Of a DNA stretch of 64,000 nucleotides, positions 26,943 to 35,513 are shown one piece after another. This stretch comes from Maritimibacter harenae (lineage in GTDB: Bacteria > Pseudomonadota > Alphaproteobacteria > Rhodobacterales > Rhodobacteraceae). A program made the translations under genes and the position numbers. The DNA is taken from contig NZ_WTUX01000010.1 in assembly GCF_009882975.1 (NCBI RefSeq), positions 120,599 to 184,598 on the forward strand, written 5' to 3'. The notes below the pieces were generated by a model. It saw only the letters and a list, made by a program, of their open reading frames with translations, was not told the origin of the DNA and made no database searches. Position 1 is the first letter of the stretch. Each line of letters opens with the position of its first letter.

Positions 26943-28454
26943 TCAGCAGGCCGCCGCGTCCCGCTCGGCGAGCAGGGGCGCGAAGGCGTCGGTCAGCTTG
27001 TGTTTCAGGATCTTCCCGGTCGCCGCCACGGGAAACCGGTCGATGATCAGGATGTGCTGGGGCACCTTGTAGCCGACAAGGTGTTCGTGAAGGAAGGCCT
27101 TCAGATCGTCTTCCGTCACGCCCGGTTTCGCGGTCACGAAGGCCAGGATTTCCTCGTTTCCCGGCACCGGACGACCCACCACGGCGGTCTGGTGCACGTC
27201 CGGGTGGCGGGTCAGCATCGCCTCGATCTCGGGCGGGTAGATGTTGAAGCCGGATCGGATGATCAGCTCCTTCTTGCGGCCCATGATCCAAAGGGTGCCG
27301 TCCGGGTCGATCCTGGCCAGGTCGCCCGAACGGAAATACCCGTCGGGCCGGATCGCCTGCGCGGTGGCCTCGGGGTTGCGGAAGTAGCCCTTCATGACGT
27401 TCGGGCCCCGGATGAGAAGCTCTCCGACCCCGTTCTCGTCCGGGGCGTCGATGAGGCACTCCACGTCTTCGAGGATCTCGCCAACCGACGTGTCCTGACG
27501 CGGGTTGTCGAGCCGGGTGCCGGACACGCCCGGAGAGGTTTCGGTCAGGCCGTAGCCGTTCTGGAGCGGGATGCCGAACGTGGCCTCGATCCGCTCCTTC
27601 CATTCGGGATCGAGCGGTGCGCCGCCCGACGAGATGTAGCGCAACCGGGGTGCATCGGGGGGCGTGCCGCGCCGGGCAAGTTCGGCGAGGATCGCCTGGT
27701 ACATCTGCGGCACGGCGGGCATCACGCTGCCCCCGTCCGCGAAGACGTCGAGCACGGCCTCGGCCGAGAAGCGGGGCAGGAGCCGCAGCGTACTGCCCGC
27801 CGCGAGGGTCGCGAGGATGACCGACGCGAAGCCGAAGATATGCGTGCCGGGCAGGACGCCGACCACGATGTCGTCGGCCGTGATCCGTCTGAGCTCGGCC
27901 GAGACGCGGGCGTTCCAGACGAGGTTCGAATGGGTGAGCATCACGCCCTTGGGGGCCGAGGTCGTTCCGGTCGTGTAGATGAGCGCGGCGACCTGCTCGG
28001 CCGGGTCGGCGGGTGTCGGTTCGGGCGCGGTGCCCGCTTCGTCGAAGGGCCCGGCGACGAGGATGTCGCCGCAGGCAAGCCGCCCGCGAGACGTGGCGCC
28101 CAGGGCCTCGGCATGGGCGCGCGACGGCGCGGAGGCCTCGGGCGTGAAGACGACGGCGCGCACGCCCGCATGGGCGCGAATCGCCGCGATCTCGTCCTCC
28201 GACTGCCGCGCGTTGACCGGCAGCGCCCAGGCGCCCAACCGGCTCGCGGCAAGGAGGGCAGTGACATAGGTGGCGCAGTTCTCGGACAGGATCATCAGGC
28301 GGTCGCCGGCGCGCAGCCCCAGTGCGGCAAGCGTTTCGGCCATCTGCGTGACCATGTCGTTCAGCGCGGCATAGCTGTAGACGGCGCCGTCATGGTCGAC
28401 GATCGCGGTCGCCTCCGGGGCCGCGCCATCGGCGAGTTCGTGAATTCGCGTCAT
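26943..28454 (-). CDS. Acyl-CoA synthetase (AMP-forming ligase)
   Basis: This ANL-family enzyme of 503 residues would activate a carboxylic acid to its CoA thioester with ATP. The P-loop LIYTTGTTSAPKGVM, the A5-type motif NGYGLTETSP, the hinge region GYFRSGDLARIDPDG, and the C-terminal catalytic lysine in PVAATGKILKHKL are all present. The ATG at 28454 follows GGGAGGACAC. It is the first gene of the operon with fadJ-like and the second ACAD pair, and so is the likely entry point of the pathway for the acid imported by the Liv transporter. Confidence 0.92.
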   Translation of the reverse strand: MTRIHELADGAAPEATAIVDHDGAVYSYAALNDMVTQMAETLAALGLRAGDRLMILSENCATYVTALLAASRLGAWALPVNARQSEDEIAAIRAHAGVRAVVFTPEASAPSRAHAEALGATSRGRLACGDILVAGPFDEAGTAPEPTPADPAEQVAALIYTTGTTSAPKGVMLTHSNLVWNARVSAELRRITADDIVVGVLPGTHIFGFASVILATLAAGSTLRLLPRFSAEAVLDVFADGGSVMPAVPQMYQAILAELARRGTPPDAPRLRYISSGGAPLDPEWKERIEATFGIPLQNGYGLTETSPGVSGTRLDNPRQDTSVGEILEDVECLIDAPDENGVGELLIRGPNVMKGYFRNPEATAQAIRPDGYFRSGDLARIDPDGTLWIMGRKKELIIRSGFNIYPPEIEAMLTRHPDVHQTAVVGRPVPGNEEILAFVTAKPGVTEDDLKAFLHEHLVGYKVPQHILIIDRFPVAATGKILKHKLTDAFAPLLAERDAAAC

Positions 28455-28548
28455 GTGTCCTCCCGTCGGCCGGACGGCCGTTCGCAAGGACGCTACTCCA
28501 GCCGGCGGGGCGGGTCAACAATGTGAAATGGCCGTTTGCTCTGCGAAA

Positions 28549-29511
28549 TTAGCCACGCGGCGTGCGGGTCGTGAGCGCGGCGAAGCCCGGCCGCATCGCC
28601 ACCCCCGGTTCGCATCGTTCGAGGTCGCCCGAGCGGTAGACGGCGGTCTGCGGTTTGTCCGGGATCGGGCCCCAGTATTTCGACAGGTCCTCCATCACGC
28701 CGCGCCGCCCGGTCGACTCCCAGCTTTCGCCGTCCACGCGCACGTAATCGACCACCCGAAGGCGGTCGCCCCGCACCGCCTGGGCCGCGATATCGTCGGG
28801 CAGGAGGGCGATCTGCTGGTTCACTTCGCGGATCGTGAAGTCGAGCTGAGGCATGGCGCGCAGGACGACCTCGGTGCAGGCGAGCTTGTCGCAGCTGCGC
28901 ACGTCGTAGAAGAAATCGAACCCGTGCTGGAGCGAGCCGAGCGCCTGGCGCAGCGCCGTGCGACGTTCGGCGGCGGTAAGGGTCGGGCGGGCGAGCAGGG
29001 CGGCGTCGCGTTCCCAATGCAGCGGATCCATCGCGTTGAAGCGAATGCCCGACGGCATCGCCTCCACGATCGTGTAGCCCGCCCGGATCTTGTCCTGGTA
29101 TGGCAAGACGGCCGGATCGTTCCACAGGCCCGCGGCGCGGAGCTGGGCCTCGGTGCCCAGGTAGACCGCGGAATGGGTGAACCAGCCGGGCAGGTAGCGG
29201 GAGGTGAAATGGCTCTTCGACGACAGGAGAAGCAGGTCCATCGGCTGCGCCTGGCGCGCGATCCGTTCGCCAGCCTCCGGATGCGGGGCGAGGCCCGCGG
29301 GGCTCGACCCCGACATGAAGAGCGGGAAGAACGGCTCGACCAGCGGCATGGCGAAATCGACGAACGCCTGGGGGTAGCGGTTCGGCGCGTTGCAGCATTC
29401 GAACGTGTCCGGGTCCGCATCGGCGGGCATGGTTTCGAAATCGGGGTGGACGACGGGCAGGGCACAACCGGCCAGGAAGACCGACACGACCAACGGCAGG
29501 AAACGGACCAC
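28549..29511 (-). CDS. YiiX/YebB-like (permuted papain fold) lipoprotein
   Basis: The 320-residue product has a lipoprotein signal, FLPLVVSVFLAGC, with the lipid-modified cysteine at position 16. The mature part carries WFTHSAVYLG (histidine) and SCDKLACTEVV (cysteine), which fit the His and Cys motifs of the YiiX/YebB family in the NlpC/P60 superfamily. A cell-envelope hydrolase is likely, but the substrate is unknown. The GTG at 29511 was chosen because it places the signal peptide at the N-terminus with GGAG upstream; the frame is open to 29586. It stands alone between the ligase operon and the ATP synthase genes. Confidence 0.72.
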   Translation of the reverse strand: MVRFLPLVVSVFLAGCALPVVHPDFETMPADADPDTFECCNAPNRYPQAFVDFAMPLVEPFFPLFMSGSSPAGLAPHPEAGERIARQAQPMDLLLLSSKSHFTSRYLPGWFTHSAVYLGTEAQLRAAGLWNDPAVLPYQDKIRAGYTIVEAMPSGIRFNAMDPLHWERDAALLARPTLTAAERRTALRQALGSLQHGFDFFYDVRSCDKLACTEVVLRAMPQLDFTIREVNQQIALLPDDIAAQAVRGDRLRVVDYVRVDGESWESTGRRGVMEDLSKYWGPIPDKPQTAVYRSGDLERCEPGVAMRPGFAALTTRTPRG

Positions 29512-29635
29512 CGGGGCATTCTCCAGAAATTCACTGTATCGTAAAATCAGCACGCCGACGTGGCGTTGTCCAACGCTCGCATGCATGCCCGTGCATATCC
29601 GCGGCGGGTGTGGGCGCCCTGCATCAACCCGGCAT

Positions 29636-29666
29636 GAAAAAAGCCCGACCGCAGGGGCCGGGCTTT
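29636..29666 (-). terminator. Rho-independent terminator of the F0 operon
   Basis: The stem AAAGCCCG/CGGGCTTT (29640-29647 with 29659-29666) is followed by TTTTTT on the minus strand, 22 bases after the atpF stop. Confidence 0.85.
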
Positions 29667-29688
29667 CGATCAGGTCTTGAGCGCGGGG

Positions 29689-30246
29689 TCAGTGGAGCTT
29701 GTTTTCCACGTCCGAGATCGCGTCTTCGATCAGCTTGTTGCCTTCCGCAGCGGTCATCTTCTTGGCGATGACGTCACGGGCGGCGCCGACGGCGGCGGCG
29801 ATGGCGGTGTCGCGCACCTCTTTCACCGCGGCAGCTTCGGCCGACTTGATCTGCTCATCGGCCGCGGCCAGGCGGCGCGCGATCGACTCTTTCAGATCTT
29901 CCTTGGCCCGCTCGGCGGCCTCGGCCGCTTCGGTCTTGGCATGGGCCACGATATCGTCGGCCTGCTCCGAGACTTCCTTCTGCTTGCGCTCGTAGGAGGC
30001 CAGGATCGACTGGGCTTCCTCGCGCAGGGCCCGGGCCTCGTCGAGTTCGGCCTTGATGCCTTCGGCGCGCCGATCGAGCATGCCGGTGATCATGCCGGGG
30101 ACCTTGAAGTAGATCAGCACCAGCACGAACAGGATGAAGGCCAGCAACACGACGAAGTCGGTGTTGCCGAGCGACACGAAGGGACCGCTCGCGGCCAGCG
30201 CGGGGCTGGCGGCGACCAGGGGGAGAAGGGTGAAGAGCTTTTTCAT
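29689..30246 (-). CDS. atpF: ATP synthase F0 subunit b
   Basis: This 185-residue peripheral-stalk subunit has one membrane segment (about 30-50, [14 protein letters not shown]), followed by a long charged coiled coil rich in Ala, Glu and Lys. The N-terminus [18 protein letters not shown] looks like a signal peptide ahead of the membrane anchor, a feature seen in some alphaproteobacterial b subunits. It is the last gene of the F0 operon, 4 bases after atpF'. It links the F0 channel with F1, whose genes are not in the window. Confidence 0.94.
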   Translation of the reverse strand: MKKLFTLLPLVAASPALAASGPFVSLGNTDFVVLLAFILFVLVLIYFKVPGMITGMLDRRAEGIKAELDEARALREEAQSILASYERKQKEVSEQADDIVAHAKTEAAEAAERAKEDLKESIARRLAAADEQIKSAEAAAVKEVRDTAIAAAVGAARDVIAKKMTAAEGNKLIEDAISDVENKLH

Positions 30247-30250
30247 GTCC

Positions 30251-30799
30251 TTACCCCTTGATCCGTGCGTTGACCGCGGACGTCACCGTGCGCGCATCGG
30301 CCTTGAAGCCCATTGCGGCGATGATTTCCTTGGCGGTGTCCTTGGCCACCTCGGTCGCGCTTTCGACGGCACCTTCGCGGATTTCGGCGATCGCCTTCTC
30401 CGACTCGGCCGTCTTGGCCGCGATTTCCGCGTCGGCCTTGGCCTGGGCGGCGTCGAGGTCCGACTGGATCTCGGCCTTGGCGTCGGCGACGATCTTGTTC
30501 GCCTCGGCACGGGCATCGGCCAGCGCCTTGTTGTACGCCTCTTCGGCGTCGACGGCCTTCTGCTTCAGCTCTTCGGCAGCGGCGAGGTCGTTGGTGATCG
30601 TGCCCTGCCGTTCGGACAGAACGCCCGCGATGCGCGGCAGCGCGATCTTGGACAGCACGAAATAGATGATGACCATCGCGACCACGAGCCAGAAGATCTG
30701 GTTCCCGAAGGTCGAGACTTCCAGCTGCGGCATACCTGCGCTGCTTTCGGCCGCGCCGTGCGCTGCGTCCGCTGCGCCGTTTTCGGTTTCAGTTGCCAT
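30251..30799 (-). CDS. atpF': ATP synthase F0 subunit b'
   Basis: The 182-residue second stalk subunit is typical of photosynthetic and related alphaproteobacteria, which carry b and b' instead of two identical b chains. It has an Ala/Glu-rich leader of about 30 residues, one membrane segment ([20 protein letters not shown]), and a long coiled coil. It lies between atpE and atpF and has GGAGGACACG before its ATG. Heterodimerisation with the downstream b subunit is expected. Confidence 0.93.
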   Translation of the reverse strand: MATETENGAADAAHGAAESSAGMPQLEVSTFGNQIFWLVVAMVIIYFVLSKIALPRIAGVLSERQGTITNDLAAAEELKQKAVDAEEAYNKALADARAEANKIVADAKAEIQSDLDAAQAKADAEIAAKTAESEKAIAEIREGAVESATEVAKDTAKEIIAAMGFKADARTVTSAVNARIKG

Positions 30800-30819
30800 C
30801 GTGTCCTCCTGGAACCCTG

Positions 30820-30856
30820 AATACTTCGGTGGGACCGGCTAGCGCCGACCCCACCG
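30820..30856 (-). other. Hairpin between atpE and atpF'
   Basis: A 13-base arm at 30827-30839 pairs with 30844-30856 with two mismatches and a 4-base loop. The adjoining AATACTTCGG (30820-30829) resembles the tail of the dispersed repeat, so this may be a decayed copy. It could protect the atpE message, whose product is needed in many copies. Confidence 0.5.
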
Positions 30857-30879
30857 GTCGTAAGGATGGTTCGGCAGGA

Positions 30880-31116
30880 TCAGACGGCGAACATCAGCAG
30901 AAGCGCGACGAGGAACGAGAAGATCCCCAGGGCTTCCGCGAAGGCGATGCCGATGAAGAGCGTGGCGGTCTGGCCACCAGCAGCCGACGGGTTGCGCAGG
31001 GCACCCGCGAGGAAGTTGCCGGCCACGTGGCCCACGCCGATGGCGGCAGCGCCCGAACCGATGCCGGCAAGGCCGGCGCCGATGAATTGACCGAGTTGTG
31101 CTATATCGCCTTCCAT
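30880..31116 (-). CDS. atpE: ATP synthase F0 subunit c
   Basis: This is the 78-residue proteolipid of the c-ring. Two membrane helices flank a polar loop ([12 protein letters not shown]); the first contains the glycine-rich [17 protein letters not shown]. The second, [20 protein letters not shown], carries the proton-binding glutamate. The ATG at 31116 has AAGGAGAAAC upstream; the frame is open further but that extension is not conserved-looking. The residues do not show the sodium-binding pattern, so proton coupling is expected. Confidence 0.96.
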   Translation of the reverse strand: MEGDIAQLGQFIGAGLAGIGSGAAAIGVGHVAGNFLAGALRNPSAAGGQTATLFIGIAFAEALGIFSFLVALLLMFAV

Positions 31117-31174
31117 GATGTTTCTCCTTACGATGGAATTGCGTTGATATTTTGGGGTTTGGCGGGTCTGACCC

Positions 31175-31936
31175 TTAGTGCGACGGGTGCAGTGCATCCT
31201 TCAGGTAGACGCAGGTCAGGATCGTGAAGACGTAGGCCTGGACACCGGCGACGAGCACTTCCAGCCCGTAGATCGCGGTGATCGACAGCACGGCGAAGGG
31301 CGAGATCGCGGCGATGGCGGCGAAGCCCGCAAACACCTTGATCACCGCGTGGCCGGCCATGATGTTGCCGCCGAGACGAATGGAGTGGCTCACCGGGCGC
31401 ACGAAGTAGGAAATCAGCTCGATGATCGCCAGGACCGGGCGCAGCGGCAGCGGCGCCGACTTGACCCAGAAGAGGCCCAGGAACCCGGCGCCGTTCTTGA
31501 CGAAGCCGACGATGGTCACGGTCAGGAACACCGCCGCGGCAAGCACCGCGGTGACCGCGATGTGCGACGTCGTCGCGAAGCTCATGGGGATCAGGCCCAG
31601 GAAGTTCGCGAACAGGATGAACATGAACAGCGACATGATGTAGGGGAAGAACTTGATCGCGTCCTTGCCCGCCACGTCCTCGACCATCTTGTAGGTGAAA
31701 CCATAGAGGATCTCGCCGATCGATTGGGTGCGCGAGGGCACGATGGCGCGGCCGCGCGAGCCGAAGACGAAGAGCGCGATGATCGCGAGGACGGCCAGCG
31801 CCATCCACAGGGTCACGTTGGTGATCGTGTACCAATGGATCGGATCACCGGCGTTCCCGAACAGGGGTTCCACGATGAACTGGTCGAGCGGGTGAAAGAC
31901 CAGGCCGCCTTCTTCGCCATTTGCTTCAGTCGCCAC
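31175..31936 (-). CDS. atpB: ATP synthase F0 subunit a
   Basis: The 253-residue channel subunit has five to six hydrophobic segments. The essential arginine lies in [14 protein letters not shown], and the C-terminal [17 protein letters not shown] is the other strongly conserved block. The GTG at 31936 is preferred because TGAGGAC lies at suitable spacing; the ATG at 31951 has no good site and would add five residues. It overlaps the end of atpI, so the two are translationally coupled. Confidence 0.95.
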   Translation of the reverse strand: MATEANGEEGGLVFHPLDQFIVEPLFGNAGDPIHWYTITNVTLWMALAVLAIIALFVFGSRGRAIVPSRTQSIGEILYGFTYKMVEDVAGKDAIKFFPYIMSLFMFILFANFLGLIPMSFATTSHIAVTAVLAAAVFLTVTIVGFVKNGAGFLGLFWVKSAPLPLRPVLAIIELISYFVRPVSHSIRLGGNIMAGHAVIKVFAGFAAIAAISPFAVLSITAIYGLEVLVAGVQAYVFTILTCVYLKDALHPSH

Positions 31937-32276
31937 GTGCGTCGTCCTCATGCTCGGCGGTTTTTGCCGCCTGTTTGTCTCCGATCTCCTTGGCCGAGTT
32001 CAGCATCGTCTTGATGCCGGCCGCCAGGCCCAGGAGTATGAATACCACGAGAAAGAGGGGCATCGTTCCGAAGAACAGGTCCAGCCCGTATCCCATGCCA
32101 AAGCCGATCCCCAGACCGGCCACCAATTCGATCACCATGCGCCACGCCAGGTTGGCCAGGGCATAGTCTTTCTTCTGGTGAGGGCTGTCCTCGGGAATGG
32201 CCTTGCGGTTCGCCGCAATCTTTTCCTCGAGCGCCTTCAGGCGGTCCTTCGGCAGATCGTCCAGCGGGTCGGCCAA
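31926..32276 (-). CDS. atpI: ATP synthase accessory protein AtpI/AtpZ type
   Basis: The 116-residue protein has a charged N-terminal half and two membrane segments (about 47-66 and 72-92, [18 protein letters not shown] and [15 protein letters not shown]). Members of this group help assemble the c-ring. The start is a TTG at 32276, with AGGGGG 11 bases upstream, which implies weak initiation for a non-stoichiometric protein. It is the first gene of the F0 operon, about 25 bases downstream of a good promoter. Confidence 0.88.
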   Translation of the reverse strand: MADPLDDLPKDRLKALEEKIAANRKAIPEDSPHQKKDYALANLAWRMVIELVAGLGIGFGMGYGLDLFFGTMPLFLVVFILLGLAAGIKTMLNSAKEIGDKQAAKTAEHEDDARGD

Positions 32277-32308
32277 GTCGGTAATGCCCCCTCAGAAGAG
32301 TTGCGGGA

Positions 32309-32337
32309 TTGCTATGCGGAGGGGCCGAATGAGTCAA
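32309..32337 (-). promoter_or_regulatory. Sigma70-type promoter of the F0 ATP synthase operon
   Basis: On the minus strand TTGACT (32332-32337) and TAGCAA (32309-32314) are separated by exactly 17 bases. Transcription would begin near 32302, giving a short leader before the atpI TTG. Confidence 0.7.
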
Positions 32338-32460
32338 TACGGGATAGCGCCAACAGCGCATCTTGCAAGTCATTGAAATAGCGTGATAAATAATGCCGAC
32401 CTCGCGGCTGCTCCGGTCGCGCGTGCTCAAACCGGCGCCGCAGGCGTGCCTTTGCCATAT

Positions 32461-32476
32461 TCAACCGTTAGGTTGA
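32461..32476. promoter_or_regulatory. Operator-like inverted repeat before the ArsR-type gene
   Basis: TCAACCGTTAGGTTGA is a perfect 6-4-6 inverted repeat directly upstream of the ArsR-type coding region. The half-site TTCAACC is the kind bound by ArsR-family proteins, so autoregulation is likely. Confidence 0.65.
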
Positions 32477-32508
32477 CCATGGCGCGGCGTGGCCCTAACC
32501 GGAACGTC

Positions 32509-32844
32509 ATGGAGACCTCGCTCGACTACACCTTCGCCGCGCTTGCCGACCCGACCCGCAGGGCGATCCTGTCGATGCTGCTCGAGGACGATATGGCGGT
32601 CACGGATGTGGCCGAGCCCTTCGACATGTCGCTCGCCGCGATCTCCAAGCACCTCAACATCCTGACCCGCGCGGGCCTGATCAGCCAGGAGAAGCGCGGG
32701 CGGGTGAAATGGTGCAAGCTCGAACCCGGGGCGCTGAAGGCCGCGAGCGTCTGGATGCAGGGGTTCGGGCAGTTCGAGCCGGTCAACCTCGACGACTTCG
32801 AGCGTTACCTCGTCTCCGAGAACCTTTTCGCCCCCGACGAGTGA
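32509..32844 (+). CDS. ArsR-family transcriptional regulator
   Basis: This 111-residue winged-helix repressor has the ArsR opening TFAALADPTRRAILSMLLEDD and recognition helix region SLAAISKHLNILTRAGLI. The metal-box cysteine pair of ArsR/SmtB is absent, which places it with the non-metal ArsR proteins that usually govern SRPBCC or transporter genes. No such gene is adjacent. The ATG at 32509 gives the usual length; an ATG at 32479, right after the operator-like repeat, would add ten residues. It is divergent from the F0 operon. Confidence 0.88.
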   Translation: METSLDYTFAALADPTRRAILSMLLEDDMAVTDVAEPFDMSLAAISKHLNILTRAGLISQEKRGRVKWCKLEPGALKAASVWMQGFGQFEPVNLDDFERYLVSENLFAPDE

Positions 32845-32900
32845 ACTGTCGCGCAGAGCGCGTGACACACGTCCGAAAGCATAAGTGGAATTGCGAGGCG

Positions 32901-32929
32901 CCCAGACGCGTAGATGCGGCGTGTCTGGG
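32901..32929 (+). other. Hairpin after the ArsR-type gene
   Basis: CCCAGACGCG (32901-32910) pairs with CGTGTCTGGG (32920-32929) except at one position. Only a short TTTC follows after several G, so it is at best a weak terminator. The rest of the 151-base gap shows nothing else. Confidence 0.35.
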
Positions 32930-32995
32930 GAGGGGGTTTCGATGAGAAGAATTTTCACGCCCGTTTCCGGCCTCGCTACGAGGGCGCGGCGGGCC

Positions 32996-33583
32996 TCAGA
33001 CCTGCAACTCCGCGCTCGGGATGATCGGGAAGAACTCGCCGCCCGAGCGCAGGCCGAACCAGCGCTTTCCGTCGTGCTCGGCATGTTCGCCGATGTCCAC
33101 GAGGCGGTAGAAGCTCTTGCGGTCGATCAGCGCCTCAAGGTTGCGGCGCACGTTGATGTAGGGAGAGGGCTCGCCCGTCTCCGGGTCGCGTACCACGCGG
33201 ATCGGGTGGTCGGGCCCGGCGGTCACGACGTCTTCCACGTTGGTCACGAAATGTAGGTCGTCCCCTTCGCGCTCGAAGTCGACCGCGACGAAGGGCGCAT
33301 CGTCCACCGTGATGCCGACCTTTTCCACCGGCGTCACGAGGAAGTAGTCTTCACCATCCTTTCGGATGATCGAGGAGAAGAGCTTCACCAGTTCGTGCCG
33401 GCCGATCGGGGTGCCAAGATAGAACCACGTCCCGTCACGCGCGATGCGCATGTCGAGATCGCCGCAGAACGGCGGGTCCCATTTTTCGACAGGAGGCGCC
33501 CCTTTCCTGGTCGCTTCGCGGGCCGCTTCGGCGAGACTTTCCGCCGACACGGCCCCGTGATCGCCTTGTGTCACATCTGTCAT
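32996..33583 (-). CDS. DUF1285 family protein
   Basis: The 195-residue protein matches the DUF1285 pattern, with CGDLDMRIARDGTWFYLGTPIGR (read as CGDLDMRIARDGTW then FYLGTPIGR), then RKDGEDYFLVTPVEKVGI and the closing ERKSFYRL-like segment IDRKSFYRLVDIGE. No signal peptide or membrane segment is visible, so it is probably cytoplasmic. Function is unknown. The ATG at 33583 has GGGGACGC upstream and is preferred over one 15 bases earlier. It is divergent from the MoxR gene, as seen in many Rhodobacteraceae, which suggests a link with that cluster. Confidence 0.85.
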   Translation of the reverse strand: MTDVTQGDHGAVSAESLAEAAREATRKGAPPVEKWDPPFCGDLDMRIARDGTWFYLGTPIGRHELVKLFSSIIRKDGEDYFLVTPVEKVGITVDDAPFVAVDFEREGDDLHFVTNVEDVVTAGPDHPIRVVRDPETGEPSPYINVRRNLEALIDRKSFYRLVDIGEHAEHDGKRWFGLRSGGEFFPIIPSAELQV

Positions 33584-33642
33584 TTGCGTCCCCGGCATGC
33601 ATGGCCTTTACTGGAGAACGACTATGACATCGGAGGCGTTCC

Positions 33643-34646
<1,004 letters not shown>

Positions 34647-34650
<4 letters not shown>

Positions 34651-35513
34651 CCCTTCCGTTGCGCCCCCGATCCGAGGCGCTCGCCGCGCCCCTCCCGCCG
34701 CTGCTGGCGGAGGCGAGCCAGTTGGCGCGCGGCGTCGTGCTGGGCGAACACGGGCGCCGGCGTCCGGGCATGGGCGACACGTTCTGGCAATACCGCACCG
34801 CGCAGCCGGGCGACCCGGCGCGCACCATCGACTGGCGCCGCTCGGCCCGGTCCGACACGCATTTCGTGGCCGAAAAGGAATGGCAGGCCGCCCAGTCGGT
34901 CGTCTTCTGGGTCGACCGCGGACAGTCGATGCAGTTCAGCTCGGACCGCAACATCGTCACCAAGGCCGACCGCGCCGCGCTCCTGTCGCTGGCCGCGGCC
35001 ATCCTGCTCGTGCAGGCGGGGGAACGGGTCGGGCTCACCGACATGGGCATCCGGCCGATGCGCGGCGAGGTGCAGCTGGGCCGCATCGCCGAACGCCTGA
35101 TGGATGCGAGCGTGCAGGATTACGGCGTGCCCGACCTGTCGATCCTGCCACGCCATTCGCGCGCGGTCTTCGTGTCGGACTTCCTGGGCGACCCGGCCCC
35201 TGTCGAAGAGGCACTGGGCACGGCGGCCGACCGGGGCGTGCAGGGGGTGCTCCTGCAGGTGCTCGATCCGTCGGAAGAGGCGTTTCCCTTCGACGGGCGC
35301 ACCGTGTTCCACTCGGTCGGCAACACGCTTGAATTCGAGACCCGCAAGGCGGGCGATCTGCGCGAGCGCTACCTCGCGCGCCTGATGGAGCGCAAGGAAC
35401 GGCTGGCCGCGATGGCCGACCTGACCGGCTGGCGCTTCCACACGCATCACACCGGCGACAGCCCCTCCTCGGCGCTCCTGTGGCTCTACCAGGCGCTGGA
35501 GGGCCGCGGCTGA
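34647..35513 (+). CDS. DUF58 (vWA-like) protein, MoxR partner
   Basis: The 288-residue protein starts at a TTG that overlaps the moxR stop. It carries the DUF58 signature GDPARTIDWRRSARSDTHFVAEKE and a degenerate von Willebrand A fold (VVFWVDRGQSMQF), read as separate motifs GDPARTIDWRRSARSD and VVFWVDRGQSMQF. The metal-site pattern DxSxS is altered to DRGQS, common in DUF58. It is expected to bind MoxR as adaptor. Its stop overlaps the next ATG. Confidence 0.9.

Noticed and set aside
24504-28526. A 1,340-codon plus-strand open frame, and several other very long frames antisense to genes (for example 2759-5479, 35486-38305, 38254-40422)
   Set aside because: They lie opposite well-supported genes with clear motifs. 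Their translations are rich in Arg, His and Gly without domains, as expected for the complementary strand of GC-rich coding DNA.
32383-32508. Longer ArsR start at the GTG at 32383
   Set aside because: This would place the operator-like repeat inside the coding region and add about 40 residues with no family similarity.
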